Shown: one piece after another, positions 52,176 through 61,382 of the stretch
How positions within the stretch are numbered: position 1 is the stretch's first letter
Layout of the letters: the number at the start of each line of letters is the position of its first letter
Assembly (NCBI RefSeq): GCF_023544465.1
Contig: NZ_JALPVL010000007.1
Coordinates: 310,001-374,000, forward strand
Reading direction: 5' to 3'
Length of the DNA stretch: 64,000 nucleotides
Origin: Paractinoplanes maris
Lineage (GTDB): Bacteria > Actinomycetota > Actinomycetes > Mycobacteriales > Micromonosporaceae
Program-made: the position numbers and the translations under genes
The notes under the pieces: model-generated
Seen by the model: only the letters and a program-made list of their open reading frames with translations
What the model was told of the DNA's origin: nothing
Database searches by the model: none

Positions 52176-52832
52176 ATGATGCCGACGGCCGACGCCCTGC
52201 CGTTTCCGCACCAGCTCTTCCTCCTCAGTGTCCACCTCGAGAAGGGCCGGCTCGACGCCGACAGCGAACCGGTTCGCGGATCGCTGTTCTGCGCCGCCGC
52301 GGTCGCCGAACTTCGCATCGGCGGGCTGCTGCACGACCGCGACGGCGAGGCCGGGCGAACGAACACGACGACACCGGCCACGCTCGATCCGTTCCTCACC
52401 GAGGTGCTCGGCGAGGTCCCGGCGAGCGGTTCACGAAGCTGGTTCGAGGTGCTGGAGAGCCGATGGGACAAGGCCGAGCGCGCCGTCCGGGAAGACCTCG
52501 TCAGCGCTGGGCACATGGCGATCGAGCACCGTCAGATCTTCGGTCCGTTCCGGCGGAAGGAGATCGTCCTCGCCGATCCCGACCGGGTTGAGGCGCTGCG
52601 GGAGCAGGTACGCGACGCGGCGCTGGGAGGCTCCGGATCCGCGTCCGTCCCCCTCGTGCACGCCGTGCTCGCGACCTTGGCGGTCGACGGGTTGGTGGGG
52701 ACGATGTTCCGGTGGCGTGAACTGGCAACGCACAGGCGCGACATCGGCGCCCTGGCCGATCGGGTCGAGCAGGAGATGCCGGGTCTGCGCAAGGCCCTGT
52801 CCTACTCCATCGCGCTGCGCCGAGGCGGATGA
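52176..52832 (+). CDS. GPP34 (GOLPH3/Vps74-like) protein
   Basis: 218 residues. The helical GPP34 fold is recognisable: LPFPHQLFLLSVHLEKGRLD, FCAAAVAELRIGGLLHDR, a conserved basic patch (FGPFRRKEIVLADPDRVEAL) and ATLAVDGLVGTMFRW. In eukaryotes GOLPH3 binds phosphatidylinositol-4-phosphate; bacterial members are common in actinomycetes and have no settled role, possibly lipid or membrane linked. Its end overlaps the convergent DedA gene by 31 bp. Confidence 0.85.
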   Translation: MMPTADALPFPHQLFLLSVHLEKGRLDADSEPVRGSLFCAAAVAELRIGGLLHDRDGEAGRTNTTTPATLDPFLTEVLGEVPASGSRSWFEVLESRWDKAERAVREDLVSAGHMAIEHRQIFGPFRRKEIVLADPDRVEALREQVRDAALGGSGSASVPLVHAVLATLAVDGLVGTMFRWRELATHRRDIGALADRVEQEMPGLRKALSYSIALRRGG

Positions 52833-53629
52833 CCGGGAAGCTGTGCCGGGCCGGCCACTGGGGACTGCTCTTCCGTCGGCGGGGAGGCATCGGTGAGACG
52901 GCAGCTTGTCAGGCACCAGCGGGGCGCGTCCGTGCGTACTGGTGTCTCGTGGACGACCGGCGCCAGAGCCTTGGCCGGTGCCGGCAGGAACAGCATCGCC
53001 GCGGCCGTCGTCGCGACGGTCACTGCTCGCAGCTTGCGCCGGCTGTTACGCAGGGTGGATCGGCGCCTGATCAGCTCGATGATGCCGCTCACCGCGAGGG
53101 ACAGGCCGAGGCCGGTCGCGAGGCCGATCAACGGGTTCTCGACGAAGGCCGCGCCGCCGAGCAGGCCCAGCCCGGCGTGGTAGGTCGCCCAGGTGACGGC
53201 GGCGATCGCCGAGGCGGGACTGAACTTGGTGAGTGGCACCCGCGTCGTCCCGCTGGCGACGTTCGTCGCCACCCGGCCGCCGGGCACGAAACGCGAGATC
53301 ACGATCAGCGGGCCGGTCCGGTGCTCGAGCTGCCGGCCGGCCAGGTCGACAGCCCGGCCCAACCACCGGAAACGGCCGATCAGCCGGGGTCCGAAGGCGC
53401 TACGGCTCAGGCCGTACACGAGGTGGTCGCCGACGAAGACGCCGGCGGCGGTCGCGGCGACCACCAGGACCAGGCTCTGCGTGCCGGTGCGCGAGAACAT
53501 GCCGGCGGTGAGGATCGCCGCCTCGGACGGGACGACCGGCACGATGCCGTCCAGGCCGCCGAGCACCGCCAGCAGCGGGTACAGCAGCGGCGAGGTCATC
53601 GCCGGGCCGAGCAGGCTCATCAGATCCAT
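52802..53629 (-). CDS. DedA/VTT-family membrane protein
   Basis: 275 residues from ATG 53629, with GAGG about 9 nt upstream; ATG 53668 at the end of the 23-bp repeats is in frame and would add 13. The DedA core is clear: GGLDGIVPVVPSEAAILTAG, VGDHLVYGLSR, RLIGRFRWLGRAVDLAGRQL, and ISRFVPGGRVATNVASG, whose RFxPGGR is the family signature. DedA proteins act in lipid flipping and membrane homeostasis. A C-terminal tail of about 70 residues beyond the last helix is unusual and overlaps the GPP34 gene. It shares its promoter region with the histidine kinase gene. Confidence 0.85.
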   Translation of the reverse strand: MDLMSLLGPAMTSPLLYPLLAVLGGLDGIVPVVPSEAAILTAGMFSRTGTQSLVLVVAATAAGVFVGDHLVYGLSRSAFGPRLIGRFRWLGRAVDLAGRQLEHRTGPLIVISRFVPGGRVATNVASGTTRVPLTKFSPASAIAAVTWATYHAGLGLLGGAAFVENPLIGLATGLGLSLAVSGIIELIRRRSTLRNSRRKLRAVTVATTAAAMLFLPAPAKALAPVVHETPVRTDAPRWCLTSCRLTDASPPTEEQSPVAGPAQLPGHPPRRSAME

Positions 53630-53661
53630 GCGTTCAGCCTCGGGCCGGAGTGCCGGTGGCT

Positions 53662-53744
53662 GCGTCATCCCGCGGTCCCATCCGGCGTCATCCCGTCGTC
53701 GCGTCCGGCGTCATCCCGTGGTCGCGTCCGGCGTCATCCCGGGG
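53662..53744. repeat. 23-bp tandem repeat in the DedA/histidine kinase control region
   Basis: Units begin at 53662, 53685, 53708 and 53731 with an exact 23-bp period; the core CGGCGTCATCCC is identical in three copies and slightly changed in the one nearest DedA. The same 12-bp core (complement GGGATGACGCCG) occurs once more before the ABC ATPase gene at 57031. On the minus strand each unit also encodes an eight-codon ORF that overlaps the next as ATGA. Confidence 0.85.
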
Positions 53745-53806
53745 AAGGGGTGGTATCCATCACCAGTCGGACCCTGCACGCGAACAACCCAATCTACGGT
53801 GGCCGG

Positions 53807-55063
53807 GTGACCGCATCGCCGGAGCCGGACCAGGCAGCCGATTCGCGCCCGCTCACCGGGGTCGACCCGCGGCTGCGCCGCCCGGTCCTGTCGTGGCTGA
53901 TGTGGTGGCTGGTCGCCGGGGGGCTCGCGCTGATCTTCCTGCCCGTCAACGCGACGCTGGGTGCTCAACTGTTCGGGATCGACCCGATGGTCGCGGTGAT
54001 CACGGGCATCGCCCAGAGCGCCGCGCTGCCCCTGGTCCTCGTACGGCCTCGCGAAGCGACCGCGCTGCAACTGCTGGCCGTGGTGGTGGTCGGGGTGGCC
54101 ATCCCGGCCGGCTCGGCATCGACGTGGCCGCTCACCGTGCCGGGTCTGCTCACACTGATCGCACACATCGGCCTGATCTCGGTCCGCTACGGCTGGCGCG
54201 CCGCCGCCGCGACCTGGGGAGTGAGCGTTCTGCTCATCCCCGTCGTGGCGCTGCTCGCCCCTGGCGGCCGATCGGTCGGTGACGGGCTGCTCATGGAGGT
54301 TCTGTATCCGTCCCTGTCGGCCGGAGTGCTCGGCGGCGTCATCCTGATCCGCCGGTGGCAGCAGGTCCGGCGGGAACTCGCCGACGCGCGGCGCGACATC
54401 GAGGTCGAGCAGAGTCACCGCGCCGTCGCCGAGGAGCGCACCCGGATCGCCCGCGAACTGCACGACGTCGTCGCGCACAGCATGTCCGTGGTTCACATGC
54501 AGGCGACGTCCGCGTCGTACCGGATCGAGAACCTGGACCCGGACGCCGAGGTGGAGTTCAAACGGATAGCCACCGGCGCCCGGGCGGCGATGCGCGAGAT
54601 GCGGCAGCTGCTGTCGGTACTACGCGCCGAGGACGCGGACGCCGAGCTGGCCCCGGTGCCCGGCCTGAGCGGGCTCGGGGAACTGTTGGCGTCGGCGCAG
54701 CAGGCCGGGCTGCCGGTCGAGATGCGCCGGGGCGAGGCGGTGGAAGCGGCGGCCGTGCCCGAACGCGTGGCCCTGACCGCGTACCGCCTCATCCAAGAGT
54801 CGCTGAGCAACGTCATCCGGCACGCGCCCGGTGCGCGTACGCTGATCGATATTGATCTTGAAGGAAGTGATCTGATGCTGTCGGTCGTGAACGAGGCCGC
54901 GGCCGGACCGGCCGAGCCGATGGAGGCCGCCGGGTCGACCGGTCACGGGTTGACCGGGATGCGTGAGCGGGTGCGGCAGGTCGGCGGAACGCTGGAGACC
55001 GCTGCTCGCAACGAAGGCGGCTACCGGGTGACGGCACGCCTGCCGATCGGGGAGGAACAGTGA
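53807..55063 (+). CDS. NarL-type sensor histidine kinase
   Basis: 418 residues from GTG 53807. About six membrane helices (residues 25-185) with almost no extracellular domain, then a short coiled coil and the HisKA_3 box RIARELHDVVAHSMSVVHMQ, with the phosphorylated His near 219. The HATPase domain has QESLSNVIRHAPGA and GHGLTGMRERVRQVGGTLE. Intramembrane-sensing kinases of this kind often respond to envelope stress or cell-wall antibiotics. The stop overlaps the response regulator start as GTGA. Confidence 0.92.
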   Translation: MTASPEPDQAADSRPLTGVDPRLRRPVLSWLMWWLVAGGLALIFLPVNATLGAQLFGIDPMVAVITGIAQSAALPLVLVRPREATALQLLAVVVVGVAIPAGSASTWPLTVPGLLTLIAHIGLISVRYGWRAAAATWGVSVLLIPVVALLAPGGRSVGDGLLMEVLYPSLSAGVLGGVILIRRWQQVRRELADARRDIEVEQSHRAVAEERTRIARELHDVVAHSMSVVHMQATSASYRIENLDPDAEVEFKRIATGARAAMREMRQLLSVLRAEDADAELAPVPGLSGLGELLASAQQAGLPVEMRRGEAVEAAAVPERVALTAYRLIQESLSNVIRHAPGARTLIDIDLEGSDLMLSVVNEAAAGPAEPMEAAGSTGHGLTGMRERVRQVGGTLETAARNEGGYRVTARLPIGEEQ

Positions 55064-55749
55064 TCCGCGCACTCATCGTGGACGACCAGTCGATGATCCG
55101 GATGGGCATCCGGGCGATCCTGCAGGCGCAACCGGACATCGAGGTCGTCGGCGAGGCGGAGGACGGGCAGGCCGGGGTGGACCGCAGCCACCGGTTGCGG
55201 CCCGACGTGGTGCTGATGGACGTCCGGATGCCGGTGCTCGACGGACTGGCGGCGACCCGGGCCCTGCTCGGTCCGGAACGCCCGGCGGGCCACACGCCGC
55301 GGGTGCTGATGCTGACGACGTTCGACCTCGACGACTACATCTACGCCGCGCTGCAGGCCGGCGCCAGCGGGTTCCTGCTCAAGGACAGTGAGCCCGAGGA
55401 ACTGGTCCGAGCCGTGCGGGTGGTGGCCGCCGGCGAGGCGCTGCTGGCGCCGAACATCACCCGCCGGCTCATCGAGAACTTCGTCGACGCGCGGCCACAG
55501 CGTCCCACCGGCGCCACCGCGCTCAACGGCCTGACCGACCGCGAACGCGAGGTCCTGCGCCTGATAGCGCTCGGCCTGTCCAACACCGAGATCGCCGCCT
55601 CGCTGTTCATCGCCGAGCCGACCACCAAGACACACGTCAGCCGGATCCTGCGCAAGCTCGGTCTGCGGGACCGGGTCCAGGCCGTGGTGTTCGGCTACGA
55701 GACCGGCCTGGTGAGCCCGGGCGGTCCCGGCGCCCGCGCAGCTCGGTAG
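55060..55749 (+). CDS. NarL/LuxR-type response regulator
   Basis: 229 residues from GTG 55060. The receiver domain (about 1-120) has the acidic pair DDQ at 8-10, phosphoacceptor Asp in VVLMDVRMPVLDG near 54, Thr in MLTTFDLDDY and Lys in FLLKDSEPEEL. The LuxR helix-turn-helix (about 155-215) reads LTDREREVLRLIALGLSNTE and TTKTHVSRILRKLGLRDR. It is the partner of the overlapping kinase. Related sequence elements before the kinase/DedA genes and before the ABC exporter are candidate binding sites. Confidence 0.94.
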   Translation: MIRALIVDDQSMIRMGIRAILQAQPDIEVVGEAEDGQAGVDRSHRLRPDVVLMDVRMPVLDGLAATRALLGPERPAGHTPRVLMLTTFDLDDYIYAALQAGASGFLLKDSEPEELVRAVRVVAAGEALLAPNITRRLIENFVDARPQRPTGATALNGLTDREREVLRLIALGLSNTEIAASLFIAEPTTKTHVSRILRKLGLRDRVQAVVFGYETGLVSPGGPGARAAR

Positions 55750-55791
55750 CAAACCTCGTTCCGATACGCCTCGACGGCGATCGGCCCGGCC

Positions 55792-56913
55792 TCACCGGGT
55801 GACGACCGCGTCATGTTCGCGGGAGGGGGCGACGGTCACCGGGTTCTCGTAACGGCGCACCATCACGACGATGCCGGCCAGGGCGAGCGCGAGCACCGGG
55901 TACCAGGCGAACCGGGCGGCAACCCACCCCGCGCTAGCCGGCGCGTCACCGAGGCCGGGCAGCGGGCCCACCCGGCGGGCGAGCTCCGAGACCCCGACGA
56001 GCGCCACCTGATGCCAGGTGAACACGCTCATCGCACTCAGATTGAGCCCGGTCACCACCGCCCAGACCCGGGGCCGGCGCAGGAGCCGCTCGATCGGGCC
56101 GCGCAGGAGCAGGACGACGCCGATCTGGATCGCGGCCAGCGCCGGGACCATCAGCGACGGCGGGTTCGAATTGGACCGCGCCGAGCCGGGCACGCTCACG
56201 ATGCTCACCGGATATTCCAGGACGGCGAGCAGGAGCACGAACACCGTCAGGCCGGCGGCGAGCAGACCGGCCGCGACCCGCCGGCCGACCCGTCCTGCCG
56301 ACCAGGCCACGCCCAGCTGGTAGGCGAAGAACCAGGCCGGCAACACGCTCAGGTATCCGACGGCGGCCGGCTCGACGTCCGGGCCGAAGCGCAGCACGTC
56401 CACCACGGCCACGGCTGCGGCGAACGCCAGGACCACCCGGAGCCCACCACGGCGGTCGAGCCTGAGGGCGTACGGCGTGAGGGCGGTAATCACCGCGTAC
56501 ACGCCCATGAACCACAACGGCTGCAGGAACAGCACCACGGTCGTCCGCGCGGTGGAGGCACCGAGTCCGAGGACGACGAGCAGCGGCAGCGCCACGGCCA
56601 GGATCACCGTCGCGGCGAGCACCGGCCGCCCGATCCGCCACAGCCGGCGGCGCACCCACTGCGCGTCGGTCTCGCCGCGCGCCCGGGCCCGGCGCAGTCC
56701 CTGGGCCGCCGTGTAACCGCCGACCAGGAAGAACAATCCCAGCATCTGCAGCAACCAGGTGACCGGATGCAGGCCCTCCAGATGACGCAGTGGGCTGTCG
56801 ATCCGCAGGCCCGTCGGGGTCGCCACCAACGCACCGACCATCCAGTGCCCGATGACAACCCCCAGGATGGCCAGGGCACGGAGCCCGTCGATGAACCGGT
56901 CGCGCTGCCGCAT
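55792..56913 (-). CDS. Acyltransferase 3-family membrane protein
   Basis: 373 residues from ATG 56913, with GGAGGG upstream. Ten or so membrane helices. The family start is recognisable: DRFIDGLRALAILGVVIGHW, with the conserved His, then FFLVGGYTAAQGLRRARARG. Members acylate sugars, peptidoglycan, lipids or antibiotics at the membrane. It is divergent from the ABC exporter genes, and their shared 190-bp region carries repeat elements similar to those before the histidine kinase. Confidence 0.85.
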   Translation of the reverse strand: MRQRDRFIDGLRALAILGVVIGHWMVGALVATPTGLRIDSPLRHLEGLHPVTWLLQMLGLFFLVGGYTAAQGLRRARARGETDAQWVRRRLWRIGRPVLAATVILAVALPLLVVLGLGASTARTTVVLFLQPLWFMGVYAVITALTPYALRLDRRGGLRVVLAFAAAVAVVDVLRFGPDVEPAAVGYLSVLPAWFFAYQLGVAWSAGRVGRRVAAGLLAAGLTVFVLLLAVLEYPVSIVSVPGSARSNSNPPSLMVPALAAIQIGVVLLLRGPIERLLRRPRVWAVVTGLNLSAMSVFTWHQVALVGVSELARRVGPLPGLGDAPASAGWVAARFAWYPVLALALAGIVVMVRRYENPVTVAPSREHDAVVTR

Positions 56914-56980
56914 GACTTTCCCTCCGTCGATGTCTGGAGAAATCGACGCTAGGAACGGCCACGGTGCAGCGGCATCGGGC

Positions 56981-57042
56981 GCGGGATGTATGCGGGGCCC
57001 CACGGCGGATGTACGCCGGTGTGATCCCCGGGGATGACGCCG
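56981..57042. promoter_or_regulatory. Phased repeat elements before the ABC exporter genes
   Basis: Related elements with GGATG cores start at 56984 (GGATGTATGCGG), 57007 (GGATGTACGCCGG) and 57032 (GGATGACGCCG), spaced 23 and 25 bp. The last is identical over 12 bp to the unit of the 23-bp repeats before the kinase gene. They are candidate response regulator sites. Confidence 0.5.
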
Positions 57043-57102
57043 AGGGCGACACCGCCCCCGCACAGTTCTTCCGTAAGCACGAGAACGCCATGAGAGGCAG
57101 CA

Positions 57103-57921
57103 ATGAGGCTACGCAACAACAAGCGACCCAGGACGACCGGACCTTCGGCGGCTCCGGCCGCCGACACCGGTCTCGCGGTCGAGATGAACGGTGTCCGGCG
57201 CCGGTACGGCCGCGGTTCGCGTGCCGTGAACGCGCTCGCCGGCATCGACCTGGCCCTGCCGCGCGGAACGTTCACGGCGGTCATGGGGCCGTCGGGATCC
57301 GGCAAGTCCACCTTCCTGCAATCCGCCGCGGGACTGGACCGGCCGACGGAGGGTTCCGTGCGCCTCGGTGGCACGGAGATCACCGGGATGAACGAGGACG
57401 AGCTGACCAAGCTGCGTCGTAGCCGGCTCGGCTTCGTGTTCCAGGCGTTCAACCTGTTGCCGTCGCTGACGGTGGAACAGAACGTCCTGCTGCCCCTGCG
57501 GCTGGCCGGGCGACGTCAGGACCGTCGCCGAGCGGCCGAGGTGCTCGCGCGGGTCGGGCTGGCCGACAAGGCCCGGCGCCGGCCCGACGAGCTGTCCGGT
57601 GGCCAGCAGCAGCGGGTGGCTGTTGCCCGCGCCCTGATCAGCGACCCTGATGTGATCTTCGCGGACGAACCCACCGGGGCCCTCGACACCGGCACCGCCG
57701 CCGAAGTGCTCGGCCTGCTCCGGCACGCGGTGGACACTCTCGGCGCGACCGTCGTCATGGTCACCCACGATCCGGCCGCCGCGGCGTGGGCCGACCGGGT
57801 GCTGTTCCTGGCGAACGGCGCCTTCGCCGGCCATCTCGAACGGGGATCGGCGGCCCAGATCGCGGCCCGGATGACCGCGCTCACCTCCGGCACGAGCATG
57901 ATGGCCGGTGCGGCGGCATGA
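57103..57921 (+). CDS. ABC exporter ATPase, LolD/MacB type
   Basis: 272 residues. Walker A MGPSGSGKSTFLQSAAGLD near 66, Q-loop FVFQAFNLLPSLTVEQNVLL, signature LSGGQQQRVAVARAL and Walker B VIFADEPTGALD; the H-loop is MVTHDPAAA. This is the LolD/FtsE/BceA-like class that works with FtsX-fold permeases. A 25-residue basic N-terminal extension precedes the domain. The permease start overlaps its stop as ATGA. Confidence 0.94.
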   Translation: MRLRNNKRPRTTGPSAAPAADTGLAVEMNGVRRRYGRGSRAVNALAGIDLALPRGTFTAVMGPSGSGKSTFLQSAAGLDRPTEGSVRLGGTEITGMNEDELTKLRRSRLGFVFQAFNLLPSLTVEQNVLLPLRLAGRRQDRRRAAEVLARVGLADKARRRPDELSGGQQQRVAVARALISDPDVIFADEPTGALDTGTAAEVLGLLRHAVDTLGATVVMVTHDPAAAAWADRVLFLANGAFAGHLERGSAAQIAARMTALTSGTSMMAGAAA

Positions 57922-60401
57922 TGCGTCCCAACGGACTCGCCCGTGCGGCCATCCGGTTCAAGCCCGCGTCGTTCGCGGGAACCTTCCTCGCCCTGCTGAT
58001 GTCCGCACTCATCGTCGCGGCCGCCGGCATCCTGCTCGAGACCAGCCTGCGCGCGTCGGTGCCGCCGCAGCGCTACGCGAACGCGCCGGTCATCGTGGCC
58101 ATGGACCAGAACGAGTACATCGTCACCGGCAGCGGTGAGGACCAGGAGAGGGAGGCGGTGCCCCTGCCCGACACGAAGCGGGTGGACGCCACCCTCACGG
58201 CCCGGGCCGCCTCGGCGCCGGGTGCGGCCACAGCCGTCGCCGACTACACCTTCCCGGTACGCGCGGCCGTGCCCGGCGGGGCGCTCGCCGCGCACGGTTG
58301 GGGATCACATGTGTTCACCGGCGCCGCGCTGACAGACGGCTCCGCGCCCCGTGACGGCGAAGTTGTGCTCGACCCGGGCACGGCACAGGCCATGCAAGCG
58401 GCCGTCGGCGGCACTGTCGCGCTGGAGACCGCTACCGGCCGGCAGGACTTCCGCGTGGCCGGCATCGCCGAGCTCGCGGGCGCCGGGGGCGGGCTCGCCT
58501 GGTTCGCCGACACCGAGGCGGCCGTCCTCGCCGGGCATCCCGGCCGGGCCGACGCCATCGCCGTGATGGCGACGCCCGGCACCGAGGCGGCCGCGCTCGC
58601 CCGCTCGGTGAGTGAAGCCGTGGCCGGCTCCGGAGCCCAGGTGCACCTCGGCGACGACCGCGGCGCCGTCGAGGATCCGGGTCTCAGCTACGCCAAGGAG
58701 ATCCTCTTCGGCATCGGCGGCTCCTTCGGTGGCATCGCCGTCATCGTGGCGATCCTCACCACCGCCTCGATGGTGGCCCTCTCGGTGTCCCAGCGGGCCC
58801 GGGAGTACGCACTGCTGCGAGCCATCGGGGCCACGCCACGGCAGATTCGCCGGGCCGTCGCCGCCGAGGCGCTGCTGGTCGCGCCGCTCGCCGGAATCGC
58901 CGGCCTCCTGCCCGGCCTCGGGCTCGCGCACTGGTGGTTCAACCAGTTGCAGGATCGTGGCGCCATCCCGGAGGCGGTGCAGCTGCAGATCTCGGTGATG
59001 CCACTGCTCGCCGCGGTCGTGGTCGGGTTGCTCACCGCGCTCGGCGCCGGCTGGACAGCCGGTCGCCGACCGGCACGGACCAAGCCGGGACAGGCCCTCA
59101 CCGATGCGTCGATCGAACGTCTGCGCCCGGGCGGGATCCGTACCGTCCTCGGCCTGGCCGCCCTCGTCGGCGGCACAGCACTCGCCGGCGTCGCGGCACG
59201 CTCGGCCGGAAACGACGCGGCCGGTGCCGCTCTCGGCGTCGTCATGCTGTTCATGCTGGCCGTCGCGCTGCTCGGCCCGCTGGTGGCGTGGTTGCTCGCG
59301 GGCCTGTTCGGACTGCCGCTGCGCGGCGCGGGCCCGGCCGCCGGACTGGCCGTCGCCAACTCCCGGACCAACGCCCGTCGTCTCGCCTCGGCGATGACGC
59401 CGATCGTGCTGGCCATGGCCTTCGCCTCGACCCTGGTGTTCATGAACTCGAGCGAGAACCGCGCCGCCGACAAGCAGCTGCGCGCGGGCGTCACGGCGGA
59501 CCACGTCGTCACGGACCCGGCCGGGCTGCCGGCGACGGCGGCGGCCGATGCCGCCCGCACCCCCGGGGTGGAGACCGCCGTCGCCGTGCTGAAGACCCAG
59601 GTGCTGGTCCCGGTCGGCTCCGGTGAGTTCAAAGCACTGCAGGGCGCGGCGGTCCAGGCCGTCACCGGCTCCGGCGCCGAGCTCACGAAGGTGCAGGACC
59701 TGGACGTCCGCGACGGCAGCCTCGACCGGCTGGGCAGCGACCGGATCGCCATCGACACGACGCTGGCGACCGTGGCCGGGCGCGGTGTCGGTGACCGGCT
59801 CCCGCTCTACCTCCCCGACGGCAGCCAAGCCGCTCCCGAGATCATCGCGGTGTACGGCCGCGGTCTCGGACTGGCCACGGTCACCATGGACCGGGCGTCG
59901 CTGGCCGGGCACCTCACCTCGAGCTTCGACAGCACGCTGCTGGTCCGGGGTGGCTCGGCGGATTCGCTGGCTCCCTTGGGGACGGTCACCGATGCCGCCG
60001 GCTACGCCACCGAGCGGAGCCTCGACGCGCAAACGGGTGCCTGGCTGAACAACACCATGGCCGCGGTCCTCGGTGGCTTCGCCGCCATCGCCGCCCTCAA
60101 CACGCTGGTGATGACGGTCGTCGACCGTCGCCGTGAGCTGGGGACGCTACGGCTGGTCGGCGCCACCCGGCGCCAGGTCCTCACGATGCTCCACTGGGAG
60201 AGCCTGCTCGTCTCCGTCGCGGGCATCCTGCTCGGCTCGGCCATCGCGGCCGCCACGCTGTTCCCGATGATGAACGGGACGACCGGCGACGCGCCCTACG
60301 TCGCCCCGTTGACGTACGGATCGTTCGTGGCCGCAGCCGTCGGCCTGGCCCTGGCCGCCGTCACCGTGCCGGCCCGGGCGATTCTGCGCCGGTGGTCGTA
60401 A
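57918..60401 (+). CDS. ABC exporter permease with two FtsX domains
   Basis: 827 residues. One N-terminal helix, a large extracytoplasmic domain (about 50-260), an FtsX domain with three helices (about 265-400), further helices (about 420-530), a second outside domain (about 530-700) and a second FtsX domain to the end. The cytoplasmic coupling loops read REYALLRAIGATPRQIRRAV and RRELGTLRLVGATRRQVLTM, the FtsX hallmark. With the ATPase it forms a mechanotransmitter-type exporter acting on lipids, peptides or antibiotics. Regulation by the nearby two-component system is likely. Confidence 0.92.
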   Translation: MMRPNGLARAAIRFKPASFAGTFLALLMSALIVAAAGILLETSLRASVPPQRYANAPVIVAMDQNEYIVTGSGEDQEREAVPLPDTKRVDATLTARAASAPGAATAVADYTFPVRAAVPGGALAAHGWGSHVFTGAALTDGSAPRDGEVVLDPGTAQAMQAAVGGTVALETATGRQDFRVAGIAELAGAGGGLAWFADTEAAVLAGHPGRADAIAVMATPGTEAAALARSVSEAVAGSGAQVHLGDDRGAVEDPGLSYAKEILFGIGGSFGGIAVIVAILTTASMVALSVSQRAREYALLRAIGATPRQIRRAVAAEALLVAPLAGIAGLLPGLGLAHWWFNQLQDRGAIPEAVQLQISVMPLLAAVVVGLLTALGAGWTAGRRPARTKPGQALTDASIERLRPGGIRTVLGLAALVGGTALAGVAARSAGNDAAGAALGVVMLFMLAVALLGPLVAWLLAGLFGLPLRGAGPAAGLAVANSRTNARRLASAMTPIVLAMAFASTLVFMNSSENRAADKQLRAGVTADHVVTDPAGLPATAAADAARTPGVETAVAVLKTQVLVPVGSGEFKALQGAAVQAVTGSGAELTKVQDLDVRDGSLDRLGSDRIAIDTTLATVAGRGVGDRLPLYLPDGSQAAPEIIAVYGRGLGLATVTMDRASLAGHLTSSFDSTLLVRGGSADSLAPLGTVTDAAGYATERSLDAQTGAWLNNTMAAVLGGFAAIAALNTLVMTVVDRRRELGTLRLVGATRRQVLTMLHWESLLVSVAGILLGSAIAAATLFPMMNGTTGDAPYVAPLTYGSFVAAAVGLALAAVTVPARAILRRWS

Positions 60402-60453
60402 TGCGCCTACCGGGGCGACGGCCGGCGCCCGTCCGGCCGTTGCCCCGGCGCAT
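60401..60453. terminator. Long hairpin between convergent genes
   Basis: Left arm ATGCG, CCGGGGC, ACGGCCGG and right arm CCGGCCGT, GCCCCGG, CGCAT pair around a 7-nt loop, with a G-T mismatch between the two longer stems and a small internal loop at the base. It lies between the permease gene end and the convergent MerR gene. Confidence 0.7.
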
Positions 60454-60504
60454 CACGCTCGTCTCTTCCACCGAGCGCTCGCGACTCCGGGGGCGGAACC
60501 GGAG

Positions 60505-61254
60505 TCAGACGCTGTCCTGGTTCTCGTCCCTCTCGCGCGCCTCGCGCAATTGCTGCTGAGCGAGGACGCTGGCCCGGCCCAGCACGTCGACCTGGGCCGG
60601 GTTGTAGAGCGCTACCACCGCGTCGACGAAGGTCCGCTGGGTCACCTGCGCACTGTTGGACACGTGGTCCGCCGGGTCGCTCAACCAGGGATAGGCGATC
60701 AGGTGCCGCACGATCGACGGGGCGAGCTTCTCGGCGAGGCCCTGTCGGGTCTCGTCGTCGGCGTCCGGCGGCAAGGCGTCGAAATCCTCGTCGGCGGCGC
60801 TGATGTCACTGCCGGCCATCTCGCGCAGATCGTTCATCGCCCCATCGTCGTACAGCCGGGTGTAGACGTGGATGAGCGAGGTGTCGGACGCCGACAGACG
60901 CCGCGCGAGGGACTCGAAGCCGGCCGGCATGTCGGCCGGCGCTCCGTCGCGGAGGATGACGGCGAGATCGGAGCGGGTTCTGGCCAGGCGCTCGGCCTCG
61001 GCGGCGAGGTCGGCGTCGATCCGGCGCAACAGCTCCGGGTCGATGTCGCCGTCCGACCCGATCTGGTTGAGCGGCACACCCAGCTCCACCAGCCTCCGGA
61101 TGCGCAAGAGGCGAATGAGATGCCGGATCTCGTACTGCTTGTAACCGTTGTGCCGGCGCTCCGGCTCCTCGAGGATGCCGACGCGATGGTAGTGCCGGAT
61201 GGTGTTCACCGTCGCACCGGCGAGTTCCGCGAGTTGATGGGTGCTCCAAGCCAT
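60505..61254 (-). CDS. MerR-family regulator with long effector region
   Basis: 249 residues. The N-terminal HTH reads TVNTIRHYHRVGILEEPERR, with YKQYEIRHLIRLLRIRRLVE as the wing region. A coiled coil (about 78-100) is followed by a helical domain of about 140 residues (LIHVYTRLYDDGAMNDLREM, LAEKLAPSIVRHLIAYPWLS) resembling TipA-like ligand domains of the MerR class. It is divergent from the beta-lactamase-like gene over 128 bp. That gap contains CTGTAGA...TTCACAG near 61307-61326, a possible imperfect operator. Confidence 0.85.
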   Translation of the reverse strand: MAWSTHQLAELAGATVNTIRHYHRVGILEEPERRHNGYKQYEIRHLIRLLRIRRLVELGVPLNQIGSDGDIDPELLRRIDADLAAEAERLARTRSDLAVILRDGAPADMPAGFESLARRLSASDTSLIHVYTRLYDDGAMNDLREMAGSDISAADEDFDALPPDADDETRQGLAEKLAPSIVRHLIAYPWLSDPADHVSNSAQVTQRTFVDAVVALYNPAQVDVLGRASVLAQQQLREARERDENQDSV

Positions 61255-61382
61255 ATCGGCCCCCTCCAGAGTCCGGACCGGGCGCCGGCGACGCGGCCCG
61301 TAAACTGTAGATCAGACTTCACAGCGCCCCCGACTGGGCCAAGACAACGGCACGGCAGGACGAGAAGACAGGACGTGCGGCG

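Noticed and set aside
53662..53744. Possible CRISPR array from regularly spaced repeats
   Set aside because: The units are directly tandem (23-bp period) without distinct spacers, and no cas genes are present.
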